From: Saccoglossus kowalevskii | Lineage: Eukaryota > Hemichordata > Enteropneusta > Harrimaniidae | DNA: 20,098 bases | Assembly: GCF_000003605.2 (NCBI RefSeq) | Contig: NW_003136829.1 | Location: 198,741 to 218,838, forward strand | Direction of reading: 5' to 3' | Part shown: one piece after another, positions 8,519-18,960 of the stretch | How positions within the stretch are numbered: the first letter of the stretch is position 1 | How the letters are laid out: every line of letters begins with the position of its first letter | Made by a program: the position numbers and the translations under genes | The notes under the pieces: model-generated | What the model saw: only the letters and a program-made list of their open reading frames with translations | What the model was told of the DNA's origin: nothing | The model's database searches: none

Positions 8519-9761
8519 GTATTATGGTTCTCGTAGAATTGTCTCTACAGAGACGAGACGTGCTGGCATAGGTTTTTACTAAAAAAACAAACCTAACGTA
8601 AAACCAGCAAAACTTTCAATTGTATATTTTGCATGTAATTTATGTGTACAGAAAAGAGTTAAAATGAAATGTATGTATAGCTGAAAAAAACAAAGAAACT
8701 TTAAAAAAAACAAATGTAGATTTTTCCCCCAGATTCTTGAAAAAGCTCTAGCTCCAACTTTTAGGAATCTCTTTTTCTAGTTCACTTAGAAATTCAGAAC
8801 TGAATTAGTTATTTTTGAAATTATTGGTGTTTTTAGCATGGTTGTAGTCTGATAGCGTACTCTCTACTTGCCATAATGCTCTATTCTCTGCAAGGTTGGG
8901 TGGTTGTGGTACAATCCCTCTCAGGTTTAAACAACATGCAGTTTTTTGGTGTTTAGGCAAAAAAATACTTTTTTGGCAGATTTTCAGGTGTCCTCTAGAT
9001 TTGAATGTATATTGCAGAGCGTATACGTGTGTATGTGTGTATATATACCTGACAGAAATTTGATGTATTATTACCTTTAACCAGTTGTTCTGATATAAAT
9101 AAATTTTTTTTTTATTTCCCAGCAAAAAAACTCATTTTGCATTGTCTTTTTTTTTTCCTGTAAAGTATTCATTTCCAGAGAAGCCCTGCAAGCAACCTAG
9201 TGTTGGCAGTATTCAAGTTCAACGCATTGAATTGTTACCATCGGTACAGGAAGTCGTTATCAATTCAGTATTAGTCTTCAATTTCTACTGGTAAAAAAAA
9301 AATGCATTTTACGAGGGGAAAAGTTCACACATCTGCAGATAGGTAGATTGTTGGACTATCGATGGCTGTGACCTGGTTCATATGCTGTGTTCCCTTCATT
9401 GACTTTGATGCCAAGCAAGATCAAAGTTTTCAATCAACGTTTGCATAGGCTAAGCAGCATGTGTACCGATTGTCTGTTGCTAGTTTACACTGCCTGGCAT
9501 GAGTCTCGTTACAGAGTTTGGCTTGCACAAAAACAAGATGACCTGAGAGACCATAACTGCCAACTGCTGCTATTAAGTGAAAGCCCATGCAGGATGTGAA
9601 GTCCTGATACAGTTTCTCACTCAGTTACTACCAAATTTATTTGTTGTTTACCTGCTTTAATTGTTGCTGTTTATGTAAGGTGTTTGCCCATAACTGCAAA
9701 ATGCTGGTTGTTCCACCATTAGCGATCGCATATTATACGTGGTCTAATATTATCTTGCTTC

Positions 9762-9767
9762 AATAAA
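9762..9767 (+). terminator. Candidate distal poly(A) signal AATAAA
   Basis: AATAAA in TTCAATAAACCACATTG, followed by an A-rich candidate cleavage zone and GGTGTCT, then GT-rich sequence. It would give a 3' UTR of about 3.4 kb. Confidence 0.4.
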
Positions 9768-11311
9768 CCACATTGAAAAACCAGGTGTCTAGCAAACGAA
9801 GCTTTACTTTGTTGTTGCCGACTTTACGTTTAATGGATATAAATATTTCTGTTCAAAGTACAGCGCATGTAATTTGACCAGTAGTTGATATATCTATATA
9901 GTATGAGGTACTAAAAAAAAAAAATTAGACTGCTAGAATTAAAATGTTCTGTGCAAGGTTTTTGAATATTGCTTTCAGTATACATGTATTTTATAAATTT
10001 AAATTCACAGGCTTATACTTATTAATATATACATTTCAATCTGATGAGTACTACCGGTATATATTTTATGTCAATTTCTCTGATCGGATCCTGTTCATAC
10101 ATAGCTGCAGACTGCCTGATTAGTTAACCTGCCAGAGTACAGACTCCATTTTTGATAAAAAGTTAGTTCCACCACGGAACACCCTCAAGTTTGAATTACG
10201 AAATTTTTTTTTTACAGTGTACATTTTGGACATTCTTGATTGTAGGTAGCATTAACGAAATTGACAATTCTTCCTGCGATTGTAGTAAGAATGTGCGTTA
10301 AGGGGTGGTTTACTTTTTGTAAGAATTGAAAAAGGGGATCTAGGGCGTGCTATGCATTGAAGCAAATGTCTAAATTTAAATTAAATGCATGAATATTGTG
10401 CAAATATAGCTGAAATCACCAAGCGTTTAATAAAATACCCACCCTAAAATTTATCTCTGCCTTGAGAGCCAGGAATGACATTCCCCTTGGCTTCAATTCA
10501 TGCATCTTTTTATGCATTCATTTATTTGTTTAAAATGTGCAGCAGTAAATGTATACTGTTCTACATTAGTTTTGATGGGTCGTTAGTTTGACACAGTGGA
10601 ATTACAATACTACTGGGAGTGTAGCGTGTACAGGGTGTTTGTCACATGGCCCAGTAAAATGAATGAAACACCTCCATCCGTACCTTGAAAACACAATGCC
10701 TCCATGGCAATAGAAATGCCCTATTGTTGTCAAAGGACGCCCACGTTAGAATCCATCCATTTAAAGCAGCCACATGTTGGTACTTGTCGGAGGGGGGATT
10801 TAAAACTTGCTGCATGTTTTTAAAGGTGACATTTACACTGCCAGTTGTTTATTTAAACGTGGCACAAACTAAATTTAAAATTGACTGCATTGTTGGTTCA
10901 GTAACCTGGCATGAGTCTACAGGTTATAAAAAAAAAATACATTGATTAATTTCATGCAGGCTTGAATGAGCAAAACCTTTCAGAACACTCTCTATTAGAC
11001 GGTAGTGCATGAACAACACAGGTATATGCATGCCTGGTAATTCCCGCCAGATAATGCCTTCATATTTCAGACTAATGTATTGACGCAAGCAGCGAACAAA
11101 TATGAAGATTACAATCCCTGGTAGCTATTTGGAAACCCTAAAAATGTGCCTGACAATCACAATAGGTTTATTGTTTTGTTTGTTTGTCCTTAAACAGATA
11201 AGGGGTGAAGGCTCCATACAACCAAACCTTATTGTTGCTTGGGAACTTATGGACAGCTTACCTTATGATATATCATTGTTCCAATTTTAAGGAGTTAACC
11301 TTTTGAAACTT

Positions 11312-11321
11312 GGGGGGGGGG
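11312..11321 (+). repeat. G10 homopolymer
   Basis: Ten consecutive G, unusual in this AT-rich stretch. Confidence 0.9.
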
Positions 11322-12266
11322 TATTTTTTGCTCTCATTCTTAGTCTACAATCACTAGATTTTTATCTTCCCTCATGAAAATCAGTTTGACACACCCTAAA
11401 CATTTCATGTCCCTTGTCTTTCTTGTCCTGGCTCAATGTAGCTGGATCATCCTCTTATATATTGCTCTGTACTCCCTCATGTAATGTGTTGCTTGCACTC
11501 ACCGAGTATACCATTCGAGCATTCACATATTGTGTTGGTGGGAGGGGGGTTAATTCCTAATTATTTTTTGTGAGCAAGATAATTGAATTAGTACAGCAAC
11601 ACATGTGTTTGTAATCGCTATTAAATGTCGGATAGTTTTGCCCGTTTGACTTCTCAATATGGGGACAAACTGCCATGTTCTGTAGGAACTTGCTTCCCAT
11701 CCATCAATATCACCATAAAGGTGTGAATATGCACATACAAAGGGATTACAACATGAAATATGCCAGCATTTAGCAATACAGTGGCCTGCTATTGTTGCTA
11801 AATTTTAAACTAATAGGTATATACATTGTAATGCGTGGTGACAGATGGACTGACAATCATTCTCAGCATGTGGTGGTAGTTCGATGGGGGCACCCAGTCC
11901 ACCCACCAGTATTTTATTAATGTTTTACTCTTGCGTCACTTAAATATATATATATGTATGTGGGGCACTGATGTTGCCTAGCACTCAATGTATACCATAT
12001 TATAGTAAAAATGTTAACTATAGTTAATTTTTAAATGATTTGTATGATTCACAATTTATTCAATTACAGGTAAAACAAGTTATATTATATGGATTCTGAT
12101 ATGAGATTGTTTAAATGTCTTTGGCATATTTACTTAAATGTCCTTCATACCAATTGAAGGGTGTGTTTTAATGATTTGTGTTTGTATGTTTGTACAAAGT
12201 GCATTTTTGGCAGCTTTTGAAACTTTGGCTGTTAAATATAAGTATGACTTAATTGGTACAAAGTAC

Positions 12267-12284
12267 AAAAAAAAAAAAAAAAAA
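12267..12284 (+). repeat. A18 homopolymer
   Basis: Eighteen consecutive A followed by GCACAC. No SINE head or retrocopy body was recognised upstream, so it is called only as a simple repeat. Confidence 0.95.
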
Positions 12285-12571
12285 GCACACAATTACAGTT
12301 GTCAGGTGGTGTTTGTAGAATTCCGATAACTCCCATTTGGTATCGAGTTCTCTTATCTACTTCCTTAAATTCAAAATTTATAAATTTTGTGTTTCTGGCA
12401 ATGTAGGTCAGAGGTAGTCACATTGCATTTTACTCATATATGAGATAGATATCCAACTTATCGCAGCGATCGTCATTTTTAATATTTATTTTTTCCTTTG
12501 CTTGCAGTTAGACATTCATTTTTTTCATAAAATAAAATTTGAAATTAACATAAAAATTTGTCTTTTTCAGC

Positions 12572-12587
12572 AAATAAATAAATAAAT
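12572..12587 (+). repeat. (AAAT)4 microsatellite
   Basis: Four AAAT units followed by an AAAAT variant. Confidence 0.9.
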
Positions 12588-13322
12588 AAAATAATCCCTT
12601 AAATAAAAATAACATAAACAGCTTTAACTTTGAGAGAGACAAATTTACTGTGAAAATCATGAAATTCTGCAGCAGTACAAATTTGTCTGTGGTCCTACGG
12701 CATGGAGTATCATCATCTTTCATAAACTTTTGTCTTCAAGAATGCCATGAAATTGTGAAAATTGCTAGCGTCAAAAATGTACAGGACTCGTATTAAATGC
12801 TTTAAACAAGACAGACATAGAATAGCTTCGTAGATTAAATGTCAATAAACAAATGACATACATAGATTTTTTTTTAGGAGTCCGTTTCTATTAAAAAAAC
12901 AAAATGGCATCTATTTTCAAGAGCATAATAAAAAGTCTTGTGTTGATGTGTAAACATGATAGACCCTAAAAATAAGCTCCATGAGGTAATTTTGAATTTT
13001 CAGGAAAATTCACACAAAACATTGGCGATAATATTGATTTACATTCATGAAAATAGATGTAAATATCTTGAAACAATAATAAAATTTAATTATCCAGCTA
13101 TTATATTTTGTTTTACTTTGTATCACCGACTTTTATTTTGCATAATGAATGCAGGTCATTGACCAAGCAGCTTGGCTACGTGGTAAAAAGGCTTTTCTGT
13201 AGACAGACAGTCAGTTCATAGTGACATAAAATAATGCCATAACTAAAATAGTTGTGCTGAAAGAGCATTTTGTATTGTATGTACAAAGGTATTAATTGGT
13301 TATTTCAACATCCATATTACAG

Positions 13323-13419
13323 GGGGAAGCCATTAACATGGATAAATACGTCCATGGCAAAAATAACCTCTCGCTCATTTTCGTCTGTATGTGCATTAGT
13401 GCAACTTGTGTTCATCAAG
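13323..13419 (+). CDS. Possible first coding exon of a secreted protein (signal peptide), partial gene
   Basis: An acceptor-like ATATTACAG (ending 13322) precedes a short leader and ATG 13338. From there 27 codons run to a donor CAAG|GTATAT at 13419/13420. The peptide begins MDKYVHGKNN, then a hydrophobic core LSLIFVCMCISATCV, then HQ. This has the n-, h- and c-region layout of a signal peptide, with a plausible cleavage after A22-T23-C24. The donor leaves phase 1, the usual phase after signal-peptide exons of extracellular proteins. Without splicing, the frame continues into AT-rich sequence and stops at 13478. I found no convincing downstream exon up to 18800, so the product is unknown. It could be a chance hydrophobic frame in AT-rich DNA. 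Confidence 0.33.
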
Positions 13420-15405
13420 GTATATGTAAATTTATAAATTTATTTTCAATTACATTGATATATTTTAATCATAATTAATATATATTGAAATATATTTGTA
13501 AAAATGCAATACAGTATGTTGAAGACAATATATACAAATCCGGCATGAAAATATAATTGTAATTTTGACATGTAAAAATAGATGGCTGAACAAATTTAAA
13601 TAATTATAATTTTTCTTATTTTTTTTCCCGCTAATATCATAATTTTGGTCAATGTCAGGATGACCTGCATGTAAGTGTATCTTACTAAGCTTACTGTGAA
13701 AGGCCTTGAAAGTTTGAGGGTTTGACCAAATTCATTTGAGGAGGGATTGAAAGAATGGTCTAATTATGTGACCTGATAATAAAGGGGAAAGTTATAGTCT
13801 TTGTGTCATCGTCGTTATTGTCATTAAATATTTCACTTATGGTCACATTAACAAACGTAATTTTTATCCAATCATTTTCAAACTTGGCTATATCAGTATG
13901 ATGTATAATTAGTGAAATATCAAATGTGAAAATGCTTTTTTTCCCATCCTTATTCAATGTTCATGCTCTATAGATTCATTTTTCTTATATGATTTCCAAT
14001 AATATATTTGTATATGTTTTGCATAATTATAACCGTTGTCAACTGGATATTCCACAATCATGGAATTAGGTTTTTGACAAACAAAAATTATGTCTTAAGG
14101 TCAGTTAAAGTTCAACACAAACAATCTTGTTTCAGGTTACATACAGTGAAGGACACAAAACTGGGGCTTTGCTTATTAAAGTTCAAATTCAAATATTTAA
14201 TAGCGATTGACTCAAGAGCTAAACAATATCTATGCCCATAATGCACACACATACTTAGACATGACATAACAACTGCGACTGTCCATATATTCACAATGAG
14301 GCACTTGCGGATTACATAATGTTGAACTATCTCATTAATAGTAATTAGAACTAACGATAATGTCATAATACCATTCCTGAATTGGTCAAATTGAATTCTA
14401 ACATCCATTTTGTTGATGTATATAAATATGAAACTTTTATATAATGACCACAGCTTTCTGCCCTTCACGGTATCTATGAAAGTGGTCAATTTTTGTCAAT
14501 ATAGATAAATGTAGATTCAAATGAGAATTATCCTATTGGAGTGCATGTTATAAAGAGGTACTGCACTCTATGCACAAAGCTGATTGCTGATTGGATGATC
14601 TCATTACATTCATCTTCACTAAAGCCTCATGCTTCTGTTGTTATTTATAAAAATTTACAAATTAACCATAAACCACATGGGTAATATGAAACCATTTTAG
14701 ACAAGGTTTGAATTCTCTTGATTGCTTCACTGATTTAGATGAGTGCACACGCTAGTGTCTATTCCGCCATTAGAATGAATTGATTCCACAAGCATTTGTA
14801 AAATCGTTAGAAGCTGTTTTTTGCATTTCCATCATTCTCCCTCAGTGTATGGAACACAAGTACCATCTCAATGACGCTAATAATAAAAATTAAATTAAAA
14901 TTTGCGCCATTAAACTGAAACAGATTTGTAATATCTCTATTGAGAACTGCCTATGACCGAAAGCATATACTCTACTTTGCTTATGAAATTGACATCGCAC
15001 ATGGGGTTTCCTAGCAACTAGAACCCAAATCTGTACAATTGGACTTAATTATCTAACATTTTTTTCTATTTTTAGCAAAGTTTTGTCTACTCATGACCAA
15101 TTTTCTTTGAATATTACTGTTTTTTTAATATAAAATATTGTTTGGGGTAAAGTAAATGTTAATAATATTTTATAAATTTTCATAAAAAATGTTCTGGTTT
15201 TTGTTTTATTTTCTAATTTTTAATTAATTTAATTTAATTTTTTTTTGTATATTTCAAATTTTTGCAATAGATGAGAACCTTTGCATGCTTAACATTCACA
15301 GCGAGATATTATTGGCCAAAAAAAAAGTTCAGGTCAATTTGTTATATATTTTTCATTTTATTCTGAAACTGTCATTAAATTATATGATTTTTCACAAAAA
15401 CCCAA

Positions 15406-15433
15406 TTTTTTATTCAAAATTTTGAATAAAAAA
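15406..15433. repeat. 28-bp perfect palindrome
   Basis: Arms of 14 nt with no spacer: TTTTTTATTCAAAA (15406-15419) and its exact reverse complement (15420-15433). Possibly a cruciform or the relic of a foldback element. Confidence 0.85.
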
Positions 15434-16174
15434 CACATAAAAATAACCACATATTATTAACTGAAGTGTATAAATATGAAACATAAATATGAATATTTAA
15501 TAAGCAAATACTGTAAGCTCCAGGAATTAGTGATTCTTGACTAAACATACATTTTTGGATTAAGGCAATTTCTTGAGAGACTGAAGAGTTAGCTTGAATA
15601 ATTTTTTAGGGGATATCAGTTTCAACCTCATTTATTTTATATTAAGGTAGAACTAACAGGGATAGACGAATTTTACTTGTAGCGGGGTTGGAGTTTTTTT
15701 TTATATAATGAAAAAACGAACTGAATATGTGGTCGGATTTGGTAGTCCACATTTCAACATATAAGATATAGGACTTCAACAGAACAACTTGAATTTGAAT
15801 ACTCATAAATCAATTGTTCAATATTCCAACATAAACTCCATTTATTGCTGACTTTGAACGTATTTACACATGTTAACTTCTGGTAGTTACAGAGACAAGC
15901 ACAAATCACAAACGTTGCATAAATAGTTGAATCTAACGCAGAGTACACCAGAACAGAAAACTACCGGGAGGTCAATCAATCAGTGACTACGTACTAAACT
16001 ACCGATAATCATGGAATATCAGCCAGAAAGGAAATATAGAATGTTTTCAAATGATTGAAATAATTATGTATAACTATAAACACATAACTTATTTATTAAA
16101 TTGGAACCATAGAGCAATAAATTCTGTAAATATTCAGAAATTATAAACATCACAAACACACCTTAGTATGGATT

Positions 16175-16510
16175 AAAGCGCGGTGGTCGTTGCGCAGCGC
16201 ATGTTCGAATTTCATGTAAATAAACAATGTATTTTACACACGTTGTATATGAGTCCCATATCGAACAGGACATGGCAAGATGACTGCTGCCCTTAATATG
16301 GTTTCAACGATAGAATATAATTCCCTTTAATTTGTTTCTCTCTCGTTAATTGTCTCACTATGCTTGGCTTCAGGGAAGCCTTAATGTTAAGTCACGGATA
16401 TCGCATTAAATTGGCGTAATGTCATTATGATAGGACGATGGTTACAAGGTTGTCTCGAGAGTTCCAATGCGGATTACATTCACCCACATGGCCACCACAC
16501 CCACTGAATA
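16175..16510. promoter_or_regulatory. Candidate enhancer-like block in AT-rich DNA
   Basis: Base composition rises relative to both sides and repeats are absent. Visible motif-like words include GTAAATAAACAATG (forkhead/SOX-like, 16216-16229), GTTAATTGTC (homeodomain-like), CCACACCC (KLF-like) and a small hairpin GGCTTC-AGG-GAAGCC (16366-16380). Motifs this short occur by chance; the call rests on compositional contrast. Confidence 0.25.
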
Positions 16511-18013
16511 ATTAAAGTGTAAAAACACTTGAAGGTGAAATTGTGAATTTCAGAAATGTAATGATGTAATAAGGAACAGTAATGGTCAAACAATTTATTT
16601 TAAACAGTATTATATATACTGTGGTTGGTGAGGAAAGTGTAAAAACTAAATATGAAATACAAATTGATCAAAATACTTGCAGATGAACACTTAATTGATG
16701 AAAATCATTTTAATAAAAATAAATATAGCACATGTAGTTTTTTTCAAAGCATGCATGACTTGCTCTGCATGACTGTAGTTATCAGAATTCTTATAAATAA
16801 CATGATTTTCACATTATTAAGTGAATTTATCAATGCCTTGCAAAATTTGACAGCACAGATTTTTTTGGACTTAAATTAAGCATGAACTTGGAAATACATC
16901 AGTAGCAGCGAAGTATGTAATAAATTTTTCTTAATAACAGTTTCTTAAATACAAAATCAACCTAAATACTCAGGTTTAAATAAAAATGGGAAGAATTTAA
17001 AAAAATCACTATTTGACATATTTCAATAATTAAATACCTTATTTAATTGAATTATTTATAACAAGATGATAATTTCTAATACAAACAATATGCATATAAG
17101 TAAGAGCACTGTAAAAGGTAAAATATTCACTGGGTTTAATTTAAAAATTATAAGTTACTTAGACAATTCATTGGTTTGTAAAGAAATTCTATGATTAACC
17201 TTGCATATTCACTGCGTTTGAATTTTGTTTCGCATTTACAGCAGAATGAGTAAAAAAACAAACAAACCGTGAATAATTAAGCCATTATTATTATAAAAGG
17301 CAACTGTCAGACAATCAGAGTATTGGTCAACAGTCCCTGTAATAGTGAGGCTGTGACTGGGTGTGTATTTAAAAAAAAATTACTAGACTGGAGCATTCTC
17401 TACATTTATTCTGCAAAGAAAAAGAAATACTTTTTCACATTTCTAAGTATTATTAAGTTTCTATTTTTATACTGAAGAGACCTAATTTTTTTTTTCATAA
17501 AAAAAAAATGTATGTATAATATAATATCTAATTAGAGTGTGAAAAAATTCAAATACGAGTGCATCAACTCAGTTTTATTTTATTCAATAATTTGTAGTCA
17601 TAGTTCATTTTTGGCATATCTGAGACATCTAGGGCTTAAATTTGAGAGGAATTACAGGTGGGTCTTAGCAGGTATTTCGTTGTCCTCATATTTTGCGGTC
17701 CATTGGGGAATACATCACAAATGATTGACCGAGTTATGCAGTCCATGAAAACGGAAATGCAATTCCTGCCATTTATATTGGCGTAACCTTGAACCAGATG
17801 CCAGTTTTCTTCACTTCAATATTAGAAATTTAACACTAACTACAATGTAGGTTAGCTGACCTGATGTGTGCAATTACTCAGTATTCATAGTTAGTTTAAT
17901 TATAAATACAAAAAGCAATAGAATGATTTATATATTATTATTATCGCAGTCAATACTTGACAACTAGTAAGATGCGGTGCTCATCAAAGCACAATACTAG
18001 CACACATATGTAT

Positions 18014-18228
18014 CATAATTAATGAGTACCGTAAAATCTGTATTAGAAGCCGCATCCCTAATAGAAGCCGCACCATTCTTTTTGAACAATTGAGAACCAA
18101 AAATTCACCATTTCTCATATGTGTAGATGCTCTAATAGAAGCCGCATCTCTTCTGTTGCATTGTACCATTTTAATAGAAGCCGCAGCTTCTAATACAGAT
18201 TTTACAGTACATTTTTTTTATAATTATG
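18014..18228. mobile_element. MITE-like terminal-inverted-repeat element
   Basis: The core is 18026-18210. The left end (18026-18053, beginning GTACCGTAAAATCTGTATTA) matches the reverse complement of the right end (18183-18210) at 26 of 28 positions. An outer pair, CATAATTA (18014-18021) and TAATTATG (18221-18228), may extend the arms across small gaps. Inside, the word TAATAGAAGCCGCA recurs four times (18041 with one change, 18059, 18133, 18172). There is no transposase frame, so any mobility would need an enzyme in trans. A target-site duplication is not clear. Confidence 0.6.
18175..18192. repeat. Short hairpin at the right end of the TIR element
   Basis: TAGAAGC-CGCA-GCTTCTA: perfect 7-bp arms and 4-nt loop, made by the last internal repeat copy meeting the inverted right arm. 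Confidence 0.7.
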
Positions 18229-18829
18229 TCACTTGAATTCTTGTTGCTAAGGCTACCAGACTTAATCAATACCACCAAGCTTTTCTTCTTAATTGCTTCT
18301 TAAAAAATAAATTAGAAAGTCACTAGTGAGCTATTTGGAAGGAAATAGCGGCTGTTAGTCTCTGAGGAGTCGTAAGTTCTCATTACGTTGATTGTTCTCT
18401 TTGTTTCAATAACAGAATGCTAAATATCGTTTAATTGTCATGGCTGAATTCCAGCAGATGTCGTTAATTTCAATACTCAAATAATGAAGGCGGCGTTTTT
18501 ATTTCACAATTATTAACAGACATACGAATGGTCGATTGATTTTTCTGAGGGGCCACATACATGTATGAACTCAGAACTATGATTGCATGAGATCGAGAGA
18601 AAAAAATCACTTCTCTGAAAATACTATATCTATATATAACCGGAAATGGGGGAATTGCTTTTAATAGTAAATATTTAATTTTGTGGGATGCAGCCTGGAT
18701 TTCAGACTGTGTTTTTTTTATGCAATCTTAGAAGGAAAGGATGTGTTATAAAATAAAGTGGTAAGTTGATATTTCACATCAAATTACACATATTTCAATA
18801 TTTACCTTTAGCAGCACTATATGCTGATG
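18229..18829. other. Spacer between TIR element and satellite array
   Basis: No coding frame or repeat recognised. The part at 18330-18500 is of mixed composition, with SOX-like ATTGTT and homeodomain-like TTTAATTG words. Nothing firm can be called. Confidence 0.5.
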
Positions 18830-18960
18830 TATTCAGTGTACATCAGGGATAGTGTACAGAGATGGTACACAGATGCATGCTGAACTTGGTATACATGGAT
18901 GTATGATGCACTGTGTGCTGTTTTTAGTATACAGAGATGCACTGGATCCTGGACATGATG
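18830..18960 (+). repeat. Degenerate left edge of the satellite array
   Basis: Words of the main unit (ACAGAGATG, GATGCACTG, TATACA, CTGGA-CATGATG) appear in scrambled, diverged form. This is the decay expected at an array boundary, where units escape homogenisation. Confidence 0.6.

Larger units (their letters stand above)
6391..9785 (+). other. Probable Mxd 3' UTR and 3' flank
   Basis: No protein-coding signal follows the stop. Candidate AATAAA signals lie at 7914, 9098 and 9762. The last is followed by GGTGTCT and T/GT-rich DNA and is a reasonable distal end. A perfect 9-bp-stem hairpin lies at 7036-7057 and a 7-bp one at 7839-7856. Short open frames here (for example 7603-7842, 7924-8130, 9387-9599) lack ATG-led, recognisable proteins. 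Which poly(A) site is used cannot be read from the DNA. Confidence 0.5.
9786..13322. other. AT-rich intergenic DNA, no supported gene
   Basis: No open frame here shows a recognisable product or coding texture. Contents are low-complexity tracts: G10 (11312-11321), A18 (12267-12284), (AAAT)4 (12572-12587) and short AT runs near 11943. The frames at 10685-10945 and 11102-11290 are short and composition-driven. Confidence 0.6.
13420..18013. other. AT-rich intergenic or intronic DNA
   Basis: No recognisable coding exon. Extreme AT runs at 15120-15440, including a 28-bp palindrome. A 98-residue ATG-led frame on the minus strand (14408 down to 14112) has no recognisable family. A less AT-rich, complex block at about 16175-16510 stands out and is reported as a candidate regulatory element. 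Confidence 0.55.

Noticed and set aside
9494-9507. 14-mer CCTGGCATGAGTCT also present near 10906
   Set aside because: No extended similarity around it, so it is not evidence of a repeat family.
12241-12290. A18 tract as the tail of a retroposon
   Set aside because: No SINE or retrocopy body and no target-site duplication recognised.
16170-16210. tRNA or tRNA-derived SINE: GCGCGGTGGTCG followed by GTTCGAAT
   Set aside because: It resembles A- and B-box words, but the spacing is short and no cloverleaf or SINE body is seen.
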